From the NCBI GenBank assembly GCA_014281115.1, contig JACONQ010000012.1, forward strand, positions 1,178,001 to 1,242,000: a stretch of 64,000 bases of DNA, given 5' to 3'. The notes under the pieces are model-generated. The model saw only the letters and a list, made by a program, of their open reading frames with translations. It searched no databases and was not told the origin of the DNA. A program made the position numbers and the translations under genes. This document shows, piece after piece, positions 55,226 to 64,000 of the stretch; position 1 is the first letter of the stretch, and every line of letters starts with the position of its first letter. This DNA is from Laburnicola sp. R22_1 (lineage: Eukaryota; Ascomycota; Dothideomycetes; Pleosporales; Didymosphaeriaceae).

Positions 55226-56695
55226 ATGGGCCGAACAGAAAAATCCCAGGGCCTCGCCCCGCCATCTATAAGAAAAGACATGCGCGCCAAGCAAGCCCGG
55301 CACATCATCAACAAAACCATCCCCTCGATCCTGGCGTCGAATGCGCGCGCAAGAAGAGGCGTGGAAGGCAGCGAGTTGATTGCCAATCCCGGGATTGCTA
55401 GTCTCGCGTCTGCGACGGGGAAAGACAAGGACGATAGTAATGGCGGTGGCGAGGATGCAAGGTATATCAAGAGGAAAGGACAGGGGCGCCGTAGAGCGAA
55501 GAATGGAGATGGATTGCATGCTGCCACGCCCACTTCGTCGACTGACAGCAAGACAAGAAAAAAAGCGAAAGAGTCGTCCAATTGCCCCAAGTCCTCGCCA
55601 TCCACACCACCAAGCCCACCCCCTACCCCCCTCAAAATCCGCATCCTCCGCACCACCACCCTCGCCGCAGCTCACGCCCTCCACCTCCTCCTCGCCCCCT
55701 TAAACTCAAAACCCCCCACCTCAACAACCCCAAACATCTGCATCCTCAACATGGCCTCCCCGCTCCGCCCCGGCAGCGGCGTCCTCGCCGGCGCCACATC
55801 CCCCGAAGCGCACCTCACGACGCGCACGACGCTCCTCCCCGCTCTCAAAGAAGCCTTCTACCGCCTCCCCGAACTCGGCGCCATCTTCACCCGCGACGTG
55901 TTTGTGTTCCGCGACAGCGGCGCGCCGCTCGACGATCCCCGTGGCGAACTGGGACCCAAAGAGCGGTGGTGGGTCGACGTTGTGAGTGCGGGGATGTTGC
56001 GGTTTCCGGATTTGGAGCCCGGGGGGAGGTTGGGGGCGAGGGATAGGACCGTGGTGGGGGAGAAGATGAGGGGGGTGCTGAGGATTATGTGCGCGAAGGG
56101 GGCGAGACGTGTGGTGCTGGGGGCCTGGGGGTGTGGTGCGTATGGGAATCCCGTGGGGGATGTGGCCGAGGGTTGGGCGCATGTTTTGAGGCCGAGGCTT
56201 CAGTGTCTACCTTGTGATGGTGGAGAGAAAAAGGGAAAGGCGAGTCTGCCCGTCGAGACGTGGGATGGGATTGAGGGGGTTGTGTTTGCTATTCCTGATG
56301 CTAGGATGGCGCGGGAGTTCGCAAGGGGGTTTGGGGGAGGCGTTGAGGTTGAGACTGTGGCAGATGGCCATGTGGATGGGGATGAGGGGGATGAGACGGA
56401 TAAGGTGGGGGATGAGCTGAGAGCGAAGATTTTGGAGATGGAAGGGCAGTTGGAGAAGGTTTGGAATGCGGATTTGAAGCAGAGGATGGGCGTTGTTTTG
56501 GAGGGGCTGAGGGCGCAGTTGAAGGAGCGGGAGGGGGCGCAGGGTGAAGATGGTGGACATGATGAGACTGAGAGCGAGGGAGATGATTTGGAGGATGAAT
56601 TCGTTTCTGATAGCGAGGAGTCAAGCGACGACGACGACGACGAGATACACGACAGCGCTGATGACGATCGCGATGACGCTCGAAAGCTAGTATAA
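55226..56695 (+). CDS. TIGR02452 / DUF2263 (microbial PARG-type macrodomain) protein, divergent
   Basis: A single-exon 489-residue protein from ATG 55,226. Residues 1-135 are basic and low-complexity (RRRAKNGDG, SSPSTPPSPPPTP). The domain covers about 136-345: ILNMASPLRPGSGVLAGAT near 173-191, FTRDVFVFRDSG near 220, WWVDVVSAGMLRFP near 250, VVGEKMRGVLRIM, and the strongly conserved VLGAWGCGAYGN at 297-308. The C-terminus is a coiled coil plus an acidic tail (DLEDEFVSDSEESSDDDDDE). In the bacterial-type poly(ADP-ribose) glycohydrolase family the loop reads like NPGGGFLxGAxAQEE; here it is RPGSGVLAGATSPEAH, so the QEE catalytic pair is degraded. It may bind rather than hydrolyse ADP-ribose. Convergent with the TmpA-type gene, 192 bp apart. 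Confidence 0.8.
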   Translation: MGRTEKSQGLAPPSIRKDMRAKQARHIINKTIPSILASNARARRGVEGSELIANPGIASLASATGKDKDDSNGGGEDARYIKRKGQGRRRAKNGDGLHAATPTSSTDSKTRKKAKESSNCPKSSPSTPPSPPPTPLKIRILRTTTLAAAHALHLLLAPLNSKPPTSTTPNICILNMASPLRPGSGVLAGATSPEAHLTTRTTLLPALKEAFYRLPELGAIFTRDVFVFRDSGAPLDDPRGELGPKERWWVDVVSAGMLRFPDLEPGGRLGARDRTVVGEKMRGVLRIMCAKGARRVVLGAWGCGAYGNPVGDVAEGWAHVLRPRLQCLPCDGGEKKGKASLPVETWDGIEGVVFAIPDARMAREFARGFGGGVEVETVADGHVDGDEGDETDKVGDELRAKILEMEGQLEKVWNADLKQRMGVVLEGLRAQLKEREGAQGEDGGHDETESEGDDLEDEFVSDSEESSDDDDDEIHDSADDDRDDARKLV

Positions 56696-56887
56696 TCAAT
56701 GCGTTGGCGGCAGTTAATGAAACCGCTTGTACGGCTTTCGCGAGCTCCTACCAATTACGAAGGCGTAATCATTAATGTACATGACATAATGTTACAATCT
56801 AGATCCCCCACCTGTCCCGCGCCACCGTATCCAGATGGATAGTTTTTGAAATGCAATGCAGTATCTAACGTGACGATGGTGTGCCTT
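56696..56887. terminator. Shared 3' region of two convergent genes
   Basis: The 192 bp between convergent stop codons must hold both polyadenylation regions. No specific signal is asserted. Confidence 0.4.
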
Positions 56888-58851
56888 TTAAAAGTCCCAA
56901 AGAGTACCGAATGCGTGAAGTCCAGCTGCACAATATAGGTTAGCAGAGCAAAGCAGGGCGAAAAGCTGTGAACGTACTTGCGCGGCAACCCTGCATCATC
57001 TCATCATTGCCCTGCATGTTGGACGTGATGAATATCACCTCAGCACCGAACCTGTCCCACGTATCCTGCAGCAGTTCCATCGTGTTCGGTCGTCCTCCTC
57101 GTTTCTTCGAGTCCCAGAGGATCATGCGCTCAGGCTCGATGTGCTTGTGGATGAGGCCCGTAATCGTCGGTCCGAATGTGTTTTCTTGGTCTGATCCTAT
57201 CCAGATGAGGAACCAGTTGGGGCTCTGGATGCAGGTTGACAGCGCGGCACCGATACCGGTTCCGGTGCAGATGCGAATACCTCGCTTGAACATCGCTGAG
57301 GCTTGTCCGACGCCGGCTACTACGTGTTAGCGAGAGCGTACTACGCATTAAGCAACGAACGTACCGAACTTCAGTTCTCTGGTCCATACGGTCTTGGGTG
57401 GGTTGGTGACAATCTCTTTGGTGAAGTCGCCCTGCACACCGCAAATCATGTAGTGGTACGGCGACTTGCGACCCTCGCTGATGATGCCGAAGGCGTGGTA
57501 CTCCATGATTGACGTACGGCTGATTCTTCCCAGGAGACCTTGTTGCATTCCGCGGTCGAAGCGAAGTACTGCTACTTTGGGCGATGGTATTTCGACTTGT
57601 ACCAGGACTTCTCGAAGGGTGAGCCAGGGGATGAGGACACTGTAGTTTGTGAGCATGTGCCTTGGACGACGCAGAGGGGTACGTACAAGACCGTCATGAA
57701 TACTGCGAACCAGAGTTCCTGTGTGCCGATGAGAACGTGGGCGTCGGATCTCCATTCTCCAGTCTTGATGTCGTAGACGTTTCCCGTGACCACGAACATC
57801 CAGGTTGTCTACATGAGTCAGCGCTACTCTGAGTGGCAGCAGTCGACATGGAAACTTACTGCGAGGCCTAACCATCCAATGAACCGATGGTGCTTCTCGA
57901 ATACGTTGTGGTAGGTGCTGGAAACGTTGTTAGTCTTCGGATGTTGACTGTGCAATGGAAGCTACTGACTTTCGAACCCAAGGGAAGGCACTCAAGACGG
58001 AAATTATGATGAGGAAGTTGGTGGCCACGCCGGTGCATATGACAGCGGGGTGTTGAATGGCGTGATACCGAATGATGCCGACAATGTTGTATAAAAGCCA
58101 TCTGAAACTGTCAGTCTTGTATTCGAAATGTTTCGAGGAGTTGGCTTACGCGGCGGCTGAGATGGCACATCCCGAGTGAATTCCTCCGACATGCTGTAGA
58201 ATTGATGTGGCCGCATATTTGATGGGCAAAGGGGCCCACTGAGGAAGGAGATTAGCAGTGGCCCAACGGATGGAGAAGGATACGCACACTCCGCAAGCCG
58301 TATATGAAGACCATGTACAGCAAACGCATGAACAACTCATTGCGGAAGAGGATGGCACAGAGGAGGTTCCCGAGTACTAGAGCGCCCAGGTGGTTCTCGG
58401 CGTATGTAAAACGACCAAGTGCAGCCACGATGATTCCAGTCAAGTTGAGCAGCGTGACGCAGGTGAAGAATTTGCGGTACGTGTTGAACCAGAGGTTGAA
58501 CAGAATCCACCGACTGATGCTCGGCTTTGGCTTTGGCTTTGGCTTTGGCGGTGCTGGCTTCTCGGGCGCCACCTCGGGCTCCTTGACGCCAGTGAATTGC
58601 AGGCCAGCGGCGGGCCGTGACAGCGACAGCGACAGTTCGGGCACGCTGCCAAGCGGCGTGATGCCCTCGTGGATGGGCGAGAAGGGAGGCAGTCGCGAAT
58701 CGAAGCTCTTGACCAAGGCCTTCTTCTGGCTCATGTACACAAAGGCAGGCACCGTCACCTGGTGCGTCCCTTGGTGCATGCCTCTCTCTGCCTGGTCGAG
58801 CGAGTCACAATGGCGGCCGGCGGCAGCATGCCTCTCCGCTTCGGCTGCCAT
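56888..58851 (-). CDS. tmpA: TmpA-type transmembrane ferric-reductase-like oxidoreductase
   Basis: Eight exons on the minus strand: 58,851-58,288; 58,238-58,150; 58,101-57,970; 57,917-57,860; 57,808-57,687; 57,639-57,365; 57,316-56,978; 56,925-56,888. Spliced length is 1,617 nt (538 residues). All seven introns are GT-AG and 47-52 bp. The start ATG at 58,849-58,851 has a strong ACCATGGCA context. The N-terminal 125 residues are soluble with a KPKPKPKP stretch. Membrane segments follow (WILFNLWFNTYRKFF, GIIVAALGRFTYAENHLGAL, ISAAAWLLYNIVGIIRYHAIQH, FLIIISVLSAFPWVR). The C-terminal flavoprotein-like part has GKSPYHYMI-type and GTGIGAALS motifs and ends AFGTLWDF, as in Aspergillus TmpA and the tail of NPS12-type adenylate-forming proteins. 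Aspergillus nidulans TmpA is linked to conidiation signalling. There is no adenylation domain here, so TmpA fits better than NPS12. Confidence 0.85.
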
Positions 58852-60131
58852 GGTACGCGGGCGGGGGGAAGAGAACGAGGACGAGGACAAGGCGGCAGGG
58901 GTGGCTGGGAGGTGCTGCCGTGTGCGTGCTCAGGGTGGGTGTCGAGAGAGGGCGAGTTTTAATCAGCGTCGGGCAGTGGGGGCCCCACGGCGCGGGCTCG
59001 AGGGCGCATCGCAGACGGGCAGGGTCGAACGAGCTGGTACGTGTGCACTACGTACGTCGCGCCTTCCCTACGGCCAGCTCCTGCGAAATTGGGCGCCGTG
59101 GCAATGTTTGCATCGTGTCCCGCTAGCCACTGCCAGATGCAGCACGAACCTGGCGGATATACACCTGCCAATCAAGCAGCCGAGACTGCCAATATACGGA
59201 TACTCGACCGTCGATGCATCTGACGCCCATTCATCTGACGCCGTCGCAGCCCCAGACTTCCCCAACCAACATTTTCTTGCCCCTTCGGGAGCCGTTTCGC
59301 TCGTTCAACATGCTCTCCTCGGAGCATGCTGTGCACCGACGGCCCTCCCACGTGAATCGGTCGTCGGTTGATATCTCTGTCCGCAGCGCCCTGCAGCTAC
59401 GTCAAGCGCACCGTCGGACCATCTGCACGCTGCACCGAGGGCACGCCGGTGCCGTCAACGTCGATATAGACGCTCCATTGTCAGATTGAATAGGTCGAAC
59501 CCGTCACTCACAAATGCCGGACGTGATTCAAGCAAGCTTGCAAGCCAGCCGCCGGCTCCACAGGGGCCCAAGAGCATATGCCGTTCGTGCGTCGCCGTTA
59601 TGCGGGGGGCGGCAGTCCCATCTCGTCGCCTTCTAAAGCAATGATTACAGCCATATTGCCTCTCTTTCCGGACATCAAGGCGAGGATTGGGCCAAAGCCC
59701 ATCAAACGGCCTTTATCCAGATTGCCGGACGAGGGGATCCGGAGCCGCACGATATTCCCCAGTGGTTCCAGAAACATAGGAGCCACAACCCCGTTTCCAG
59801 GCATGTGGAACGTGGCGCCTGTCGCGCTGGACATGTCAACAGTGGGGCCTTGCTCTCTGGCCTAGGTGAGACGAAATGCCATGTCTGCATACCGCCGCAG
59901 CCTTTCCCAACCTACCCCAGATTTTACCACATTTTCCCTGCTCGGTACATCTCTACCGACATCCTTCTCCAACGGCAGGCCTATATGACGTAGTGAGTCT
60001 GTGGGATGAGCGTTGTGTCGAGTGGAGAAGTCGCGTGCGTCGTGCGCATATTCAACGGAGGTCGGAGAAGGAGAAATCGCTCGGCTCTCCTCACCCCCCC
60101 GAAACTCAACCAAAATTGACTTTGACAGCTA
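58852..60131. other. Upstream region of the TmpA-type gene, no firm gene
   Basis: It holds the promoter and 5' leader of the TmpA-type gene. A minus-strand ATG frame at 59,598-59,834 (78 residues; FLEPLGNIVRLRIPSSG, GFGPILALMSGKRGN) looks protein-like but has no domain and no obvious partner exon. I leave it as unproven. Confidence 0.4.
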
Positions 60132-61923
60132 AAGCTCAGCTATATAGTTGCCGGCCACATAGGGATTCCGGCCACCCCACCAAAACGCGACACCTGCACA
60201 AAACACGCGATATCTCCCAACAACGCTCATCAAAATGGACGCCCATGAGCTAGCTATACAATCAGCTATCAGCGATTTCAACGCAGGTCTTTATTCTAGT
60301 CTACGCGCTGTAGCAAAGGCATATAATATCCCTCGATCCACGCTTCAAGGCCAACTAGGTGGCGCAACAAACAGTGCGCTCAGCCATCAACACCAGCAGC
60401 AATTAACTCCTCTACAGGAGGACTTCCTAGTAGACTGGATCCTCAAAGAAGACGCGCGCGCTTGCCCTCCCTCACACGCTCGCGCTCAAGAAATGGCGAA
60501 TCGAATCCTGCGTATAAACGGCGACGATCAGCCTATCAGCAAGCTCTGGCTCTCACACTTCATCCAGCGCCAGCCACGCGTCGCCTCAGTAGTTAGTAGA
60601 AAGCTAGAGGCTCAGAGAGCTAAGGCAGCAACTCCAGAGCAGGTGCGCGCCTTTCTAGAGCTCTTTAAGAGGACTAGAAAGCGCTTAAATATACGCAATA
60701 AGGATATCTAGAATATAAATAAGACAGGGCTTGCTCTAGGAGTATGTACAAACACTAGAGTACTCTCTAGTAGTCAGAAAAAGAAGGCTTATATTCAGTC
60801 TCCAGAAAATCGCGAGTGGGTCTCTATAATCGAGTGTGTATCAGCGATAGGGCAGAAACTACGCTGCGCAGTCATCTTCAAGGGCCAGAGCCTACAGACT
60901 ACCTGATTCCCCTTGTCCTACGTACCTAGCTGGCTCTATACAACCTTAGAGAACAGATAGACGTCAAATGAAATAGGTGTTAAGTGGCTACAGCGCATAT
61001 TTATACCTAAGACAGCTGTAGGTGATAGCTAGTACCGCCTCCTTATTCTTAACAGGCACGGCAGCCATATTAGTATAGAGTTCCTATAGCTCTGTAAACA
61101 GCATTAAATTAAGCTCCTATACCTACCTACGCACTCCTTACACGTCCTACAGCCTCTAGATCTTGCTCCTTTCTCTATTATTAAGTCTAGTTACCAACGC
61201 CAGGTCCAGAAGCTCGCATCGCTCAACAACGCCGCGCCTATTAAGAAAGAGCGCTTTATTGCCTGCTAATATTAAGCTAGGGAGGAAGGCTTCACAGAGC
61301 GTGTGATTCGAGCTGGCTAGCAGGCTACTAGTCTCTGCCCATTCAACATCAATCACGTGCTCAGCTTGTCGCAGGTCTCTCAGAGGCCTACAACGCCTAC
61401 GCCTTAGCAGCAGCCCCAGCAGCAGCCTTAGAGCTTCCTCTCTACCCCTCAAGGCCCTTAGGATCTATACTTGGCGCAGTGCGACATCCAGAGCCTTAAA
61501 AACCTAGGTTGTAGCACCTGGCTACTCCTATAAAAAGCAGATAAGGCGCTAGCAGCTGCAAATACTCGAGCTGCAGGACTAGAAGCAGAGAAAAGACGCC
61601 TTAAGCAGCAGCTAGAGACTTCTAGCTCTCAGCGTCCTTAAAAGCGCGTTTAAGTAGACCCAAATCAACGCTTTGCAGAGGTAGAGAGTATTAGAGAGGC
61701 TATACACACAGCTAAGGCTTTAGCTGCTTAATAGAGTAGATCTACTATATTAAGCACTATAAAGAGAGCTGCAGTAGCTATAGCAACTGCAGTGCTTAAA
61801 TCTATGTATAGTTAATAGCAATTGTAATAGGCGTTGTTAAGATATTACGTGTTTTATGCAGGTGTCGCGTTTTAGTAGAGTGGCCGAAATTCCTATATGG
61901 CCGGCAACTATATAGCCGAGCTT
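60132..61923 (+). mobile_element. Pogo-type DNA transposon of a different family (~1.79 kb)
   Basis: Inverted repeats of about 75 bp lie at 60,132-60,212 and 61,848-61,923 (landmarks GTTGCCGGCCA, AAAACGCGACACCTGCA). TA occurs at several steps of the repeat, so the outer boundary is uncertain by about 15 bp; the most conservative core is GTTGCCGG...CCGGCAAC (60,147-61,908) bounded by TA. One transposase frame fills it. It stands at the right edge of the gene-rich region; AT-rich relic sequence follows. Confidence 0.85.
60235..61815 (+). pseudogene. Pogo/CENP-B-type transposase, 17 in-frame stops
   Basis: From ATG 60,235 one frame of 526 codons continues to TAA at 61,813-61,815 with no frameshift. 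The first 158 codons are intact; then about 17 TAG/TAA/TGA codons occur. N-terminal helix-turn-helix: LRAVAKAYNIPRSTLQGQLG. CENP-B-type DNA-binding segment: LTPLQEDFLVDWI ... ISKLWLSHFIQRQPRV. DDE core: NINKTGLALGV (first Asp is Asn), LILNRHGSH (second Asp is Asn), VLQPLDLAPFS (third Asp kept). The C-terminus is Gln-rich then coiled-coil (AAGLEAEKRRLKQQLE). It differs from the 1,873-bp family in both sequence and tail (no zinc knuckle). Confidence 0.85.
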
Positions 61924-62996
61924 AATTTAACAGCTTCCTACACGGCTAACCCTACTAGTATAAAATGCCTACTACGCACCCCTATTACTAATAGAAATAG
62001 TAGCCCTACTAAATCTTATACGTATACACTATTACCTATAGCTACTATAATACTAACTAGTCTATAGGCTCTACCTTACGCCGCCTATAATGCTAATACT
62101 AACTATAATAATAACTACTAACGCTGCCCTACAAAGAATACCTACATTAGGAAAAGTTTTAAGCGAGTATAAGTACCTAGAGCACCTAAGCAGCTCTAAG
62201 CACGCCTACGCACTAGCACGCCTACGTACTAAATACACTTAAAGCGCACTAGTAATACTACTTTTTTCTTAGTATACGTATACGTAAGGTTGTGTAAGAA
62301 TACGCACCTATACTGCTAGTGCACCTAGGGCAGCTAGGGTAGCTAGAATACCCTAGGTGCCTATACTACTTATAAAATACTAATTAATTAGTAAATAAAG
62401 CTCTTTAATTAGTTAAAATTTAAAAAAGCTTAGTAATCTACTTAATAAGCTGCTTAGTAAGCTTTAAAAAAATTAGATTTTTTTAAAGTATAAAGTTAAA
62501 GTCTTTTACTAGATAGTAATTACTAGTTAATATAATAGTATTAATTACTAGCGTGTTATATAGAACTACTACCTAATTCTAAATTCTAGATTTTATAAAT
62601 TTAAAAAAGGGGCGTATTATAGTAAATATAAGCGTAAAATTATCTAAGTATAGTAGAAGTCGAGATAGTAAATCTACGCTATAGTAGAGGACTATAAGTA
62701 AGAATTTTAGTCTAGAAATAAGTAAAAACTTAGACTCCTTAGTAAGTTTAAATCTCGCCCTCTTCCCCCTCTAGTTTTTACACACTAAAAAACTAATCTT
62801 TGTAAATAAGAAGAAAAGTAGCCTAAATAAACTAGTATCTCTAATAATTAAGAAATTTCTAACTATTTAAGCTAGTCTTAACTAAGTTACTAGATTAAAC
62901 TTATAGGACGGGAAAGCTATTAGTAAGTACCTCTAATAATTAAGAAATTTTTAACTAGTTACTAGTCTTAATAACTTATTAAGATTTAAACTTATA
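61924..62996. other. AT-rich relic sequence
   Basis: RIP-like composition, no frame. Around 62,180-62,370 are imperfect inverted phrases (CACCTAGGGCAGCTAGGG, ACCCTAGGTGC) that may be the remains of a hairpin-rich repeat. Confidence 0.4.
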
Positions 62997-64000
62997 ACGT
63001 ACTCCACAACCGAGCGACTCACCCAACCGAGCGACTCACTTTTGCCAAGACCCCACCAAAACATGTACTATTCACGACAGTACAGAGTTAATACGAACTA
63101 TTATCAATAGTCTAAATAGGCCAATCTATTCAGAATCTACTTCTGCAGGTTATTTACACGTTGTTCTATTGTGCCCAGGCTCGCCGCAGCGTCCACAGCG
63201 CCGTTAAGTTGGCTCGCCTCCATCAACGCGCGCCCTCTTCTTTGCCTTCTTGCCATCACTGCGCGCCGCAAAGTCCTTTAGAGTAGCCAGCCGCTAGCCC
63301 TCTTTAGCTGTAAGAGCTCCTTTTTGCTGCAATCGCTTTCTTTTATGCAATTTACGTCGCGTGGCGGCCTTATTAGCAGCTTAAAGTTTGGTGTTGCGTT
63401 TGGTCATCAACACCAAAGAATGCCCCATTAGCTCAGCGCCTTTAACGAGCTTTTCCACCGCCTTAACTATATAAGTTAGGGAACTATCCATATGCCTTTA
63501 AATCCTCTGCTTAACCAGCATTAATTGTAACCCAAGTTCTGTACTATTTCGCGGAGTTTGCGACTCCCATATACTATCGCGAATAGTACATTCTAGAGGC
63601 GTACGCAGGCGGACGTCAAGCTGCGATAGTACAGCCTCTAGGTCGTGGGGCACTAGGCCAGCACCTTGAAAGCCTCCTTTGATATTACTTTCAGTAATTG
63701 AAGCCTTAAAAGCAGCAATAAAGCAAGGTAGGAACTCGATTTTGGTGATGTGCGTGATGTGGTTGCGCATCAGATTCTTGGCTTGGCGCCCATACGCCTT
63801 CTTTAACGGCGCAAAACAACCCACGTTAAGTGGCTGCAAGAGGTGCGACAAATATAGAGGCATATAGAGAGTAATAATATTACTCTTTTTGCAGTAATCC
63901 TAGAATTTAAGCGAGTTGTGACTTTCGTGGCCATCAATAATGAGCAAACGTGCTCCACCAATAGTACGCCTCTTTGTATGCTCATTAAAGTGCTTTAGCC
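62997..64000 (-). mobile_element. Fot1/pogo-like DNA transposon, copy 3, cut by window end
   Basis: It begins with the same inverted repeat (ACGTACTCCACAACCGAGC...) after TA at 62,995-62,996 and matches copy 2 in orientation and sequence until the window ends. About half of the element is present. Confidence 0.92.
63150..64000 (-). pseudogene. Fot1/pogo-family transposase, copy 3 (C-terminal part)
   Basis: The minus-strand frame with stop at 63,150-63,152 runs to the window edge. It reads the DDE end YLSHLLQPLNVGCFAPLKKA (third Asp is Asn again), then GGFQGAGLVPHDLEAVLSQ, with stops in the C-terminal third. The N-terminal half lies beyond the window. Confidence 0.8.

Noticed and set aside
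58304..59371. 355-codon plus-strand frame as a gene
   Set aside because: It is antisense to the TmpA-type first exon and its promoter; the minus-strand eight-exon gene has conserved motifs and consistent splice sites.

Overview
This window looks like a chromosome segment of a filamentous ascomycete. The best guess is a Dothideomycete of the Pleosporales type; this rests on gene style and genome texture, not on a search. The genes have short introns (46-92 bp) with fungal splice signals. Two very AT-rich blocks (about 1-33,040 and 61,900-64,000) are full of TpA and poor in CpA/TpG, and relics in them carry stop codons at former CAA/CAG codons and Asp-to-Asn changes. That is the signature of repeat-induced point mutation (RIP). 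No rRNA, tRNA or CRISPR was found.

Region 1-33,040 is a graveyard of nested transposons. A gypsy-type LTR element on the minus strand (4,938-18,743) was split by a complete Ty1/copia element on the plus strand (7,112-15,488; 186-bp LTRs, exact target duplication TACTA). A Fot1/pogo-like DNA transposon (24,062-29,298) was split by a 1.1-kb retroposon (24,212-27,225), which was itself split by a second Fot1-like element (25,013-26,885). Between and inside these lie about 25 copies of two small repeat modules, called A and B here. Many are flanked by exact 10-15 bp direct repeats, so they behave like target-primed retroposons. A and B prove to be the constant ends of two related elements of about 1.1 kb (L and L2). 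A third retroposon, D, shows the same hallmarks. This A/B/L/D system is the most novel-looking thing here.

Region 33,040-43,300 has normal base composition. It begins with a gene-poor stretch, then holds a membrane-anchored spermidine-synthase-like protein (-), a CCDC97-family protein (+), and a five-exon MFS anion/allantoate-type transporter (-) with a single in-frame TAG. At 43,343-45,973 a D retroposon carrying a Fot1-like transposon interrupts the region.

Region 46,000-60,130 holds a PLAC8-family protein (-), a small mitochondrial acidic His/Gly-rich protein (-), CAND1 (+, three exons, one GC-AG intron), a PARG-like TIGR02452/DUF2263 protein with a degenerate signature (+), and an eight-exon TmpA-type membrane oxidoreductase (-). 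These are ordinary housekeeping or accessory genes with no obvious shared pathway. Two pairs share divergent promoters of about 0.5-0.65 kb.

Region 60,132-64,000 returns to transposons: another pogo-type element with 17 in-frame stops but no frameshift, AT-rich relic sequence, and a third copy of the 1,873-bp Fot1-like element running off the window end.
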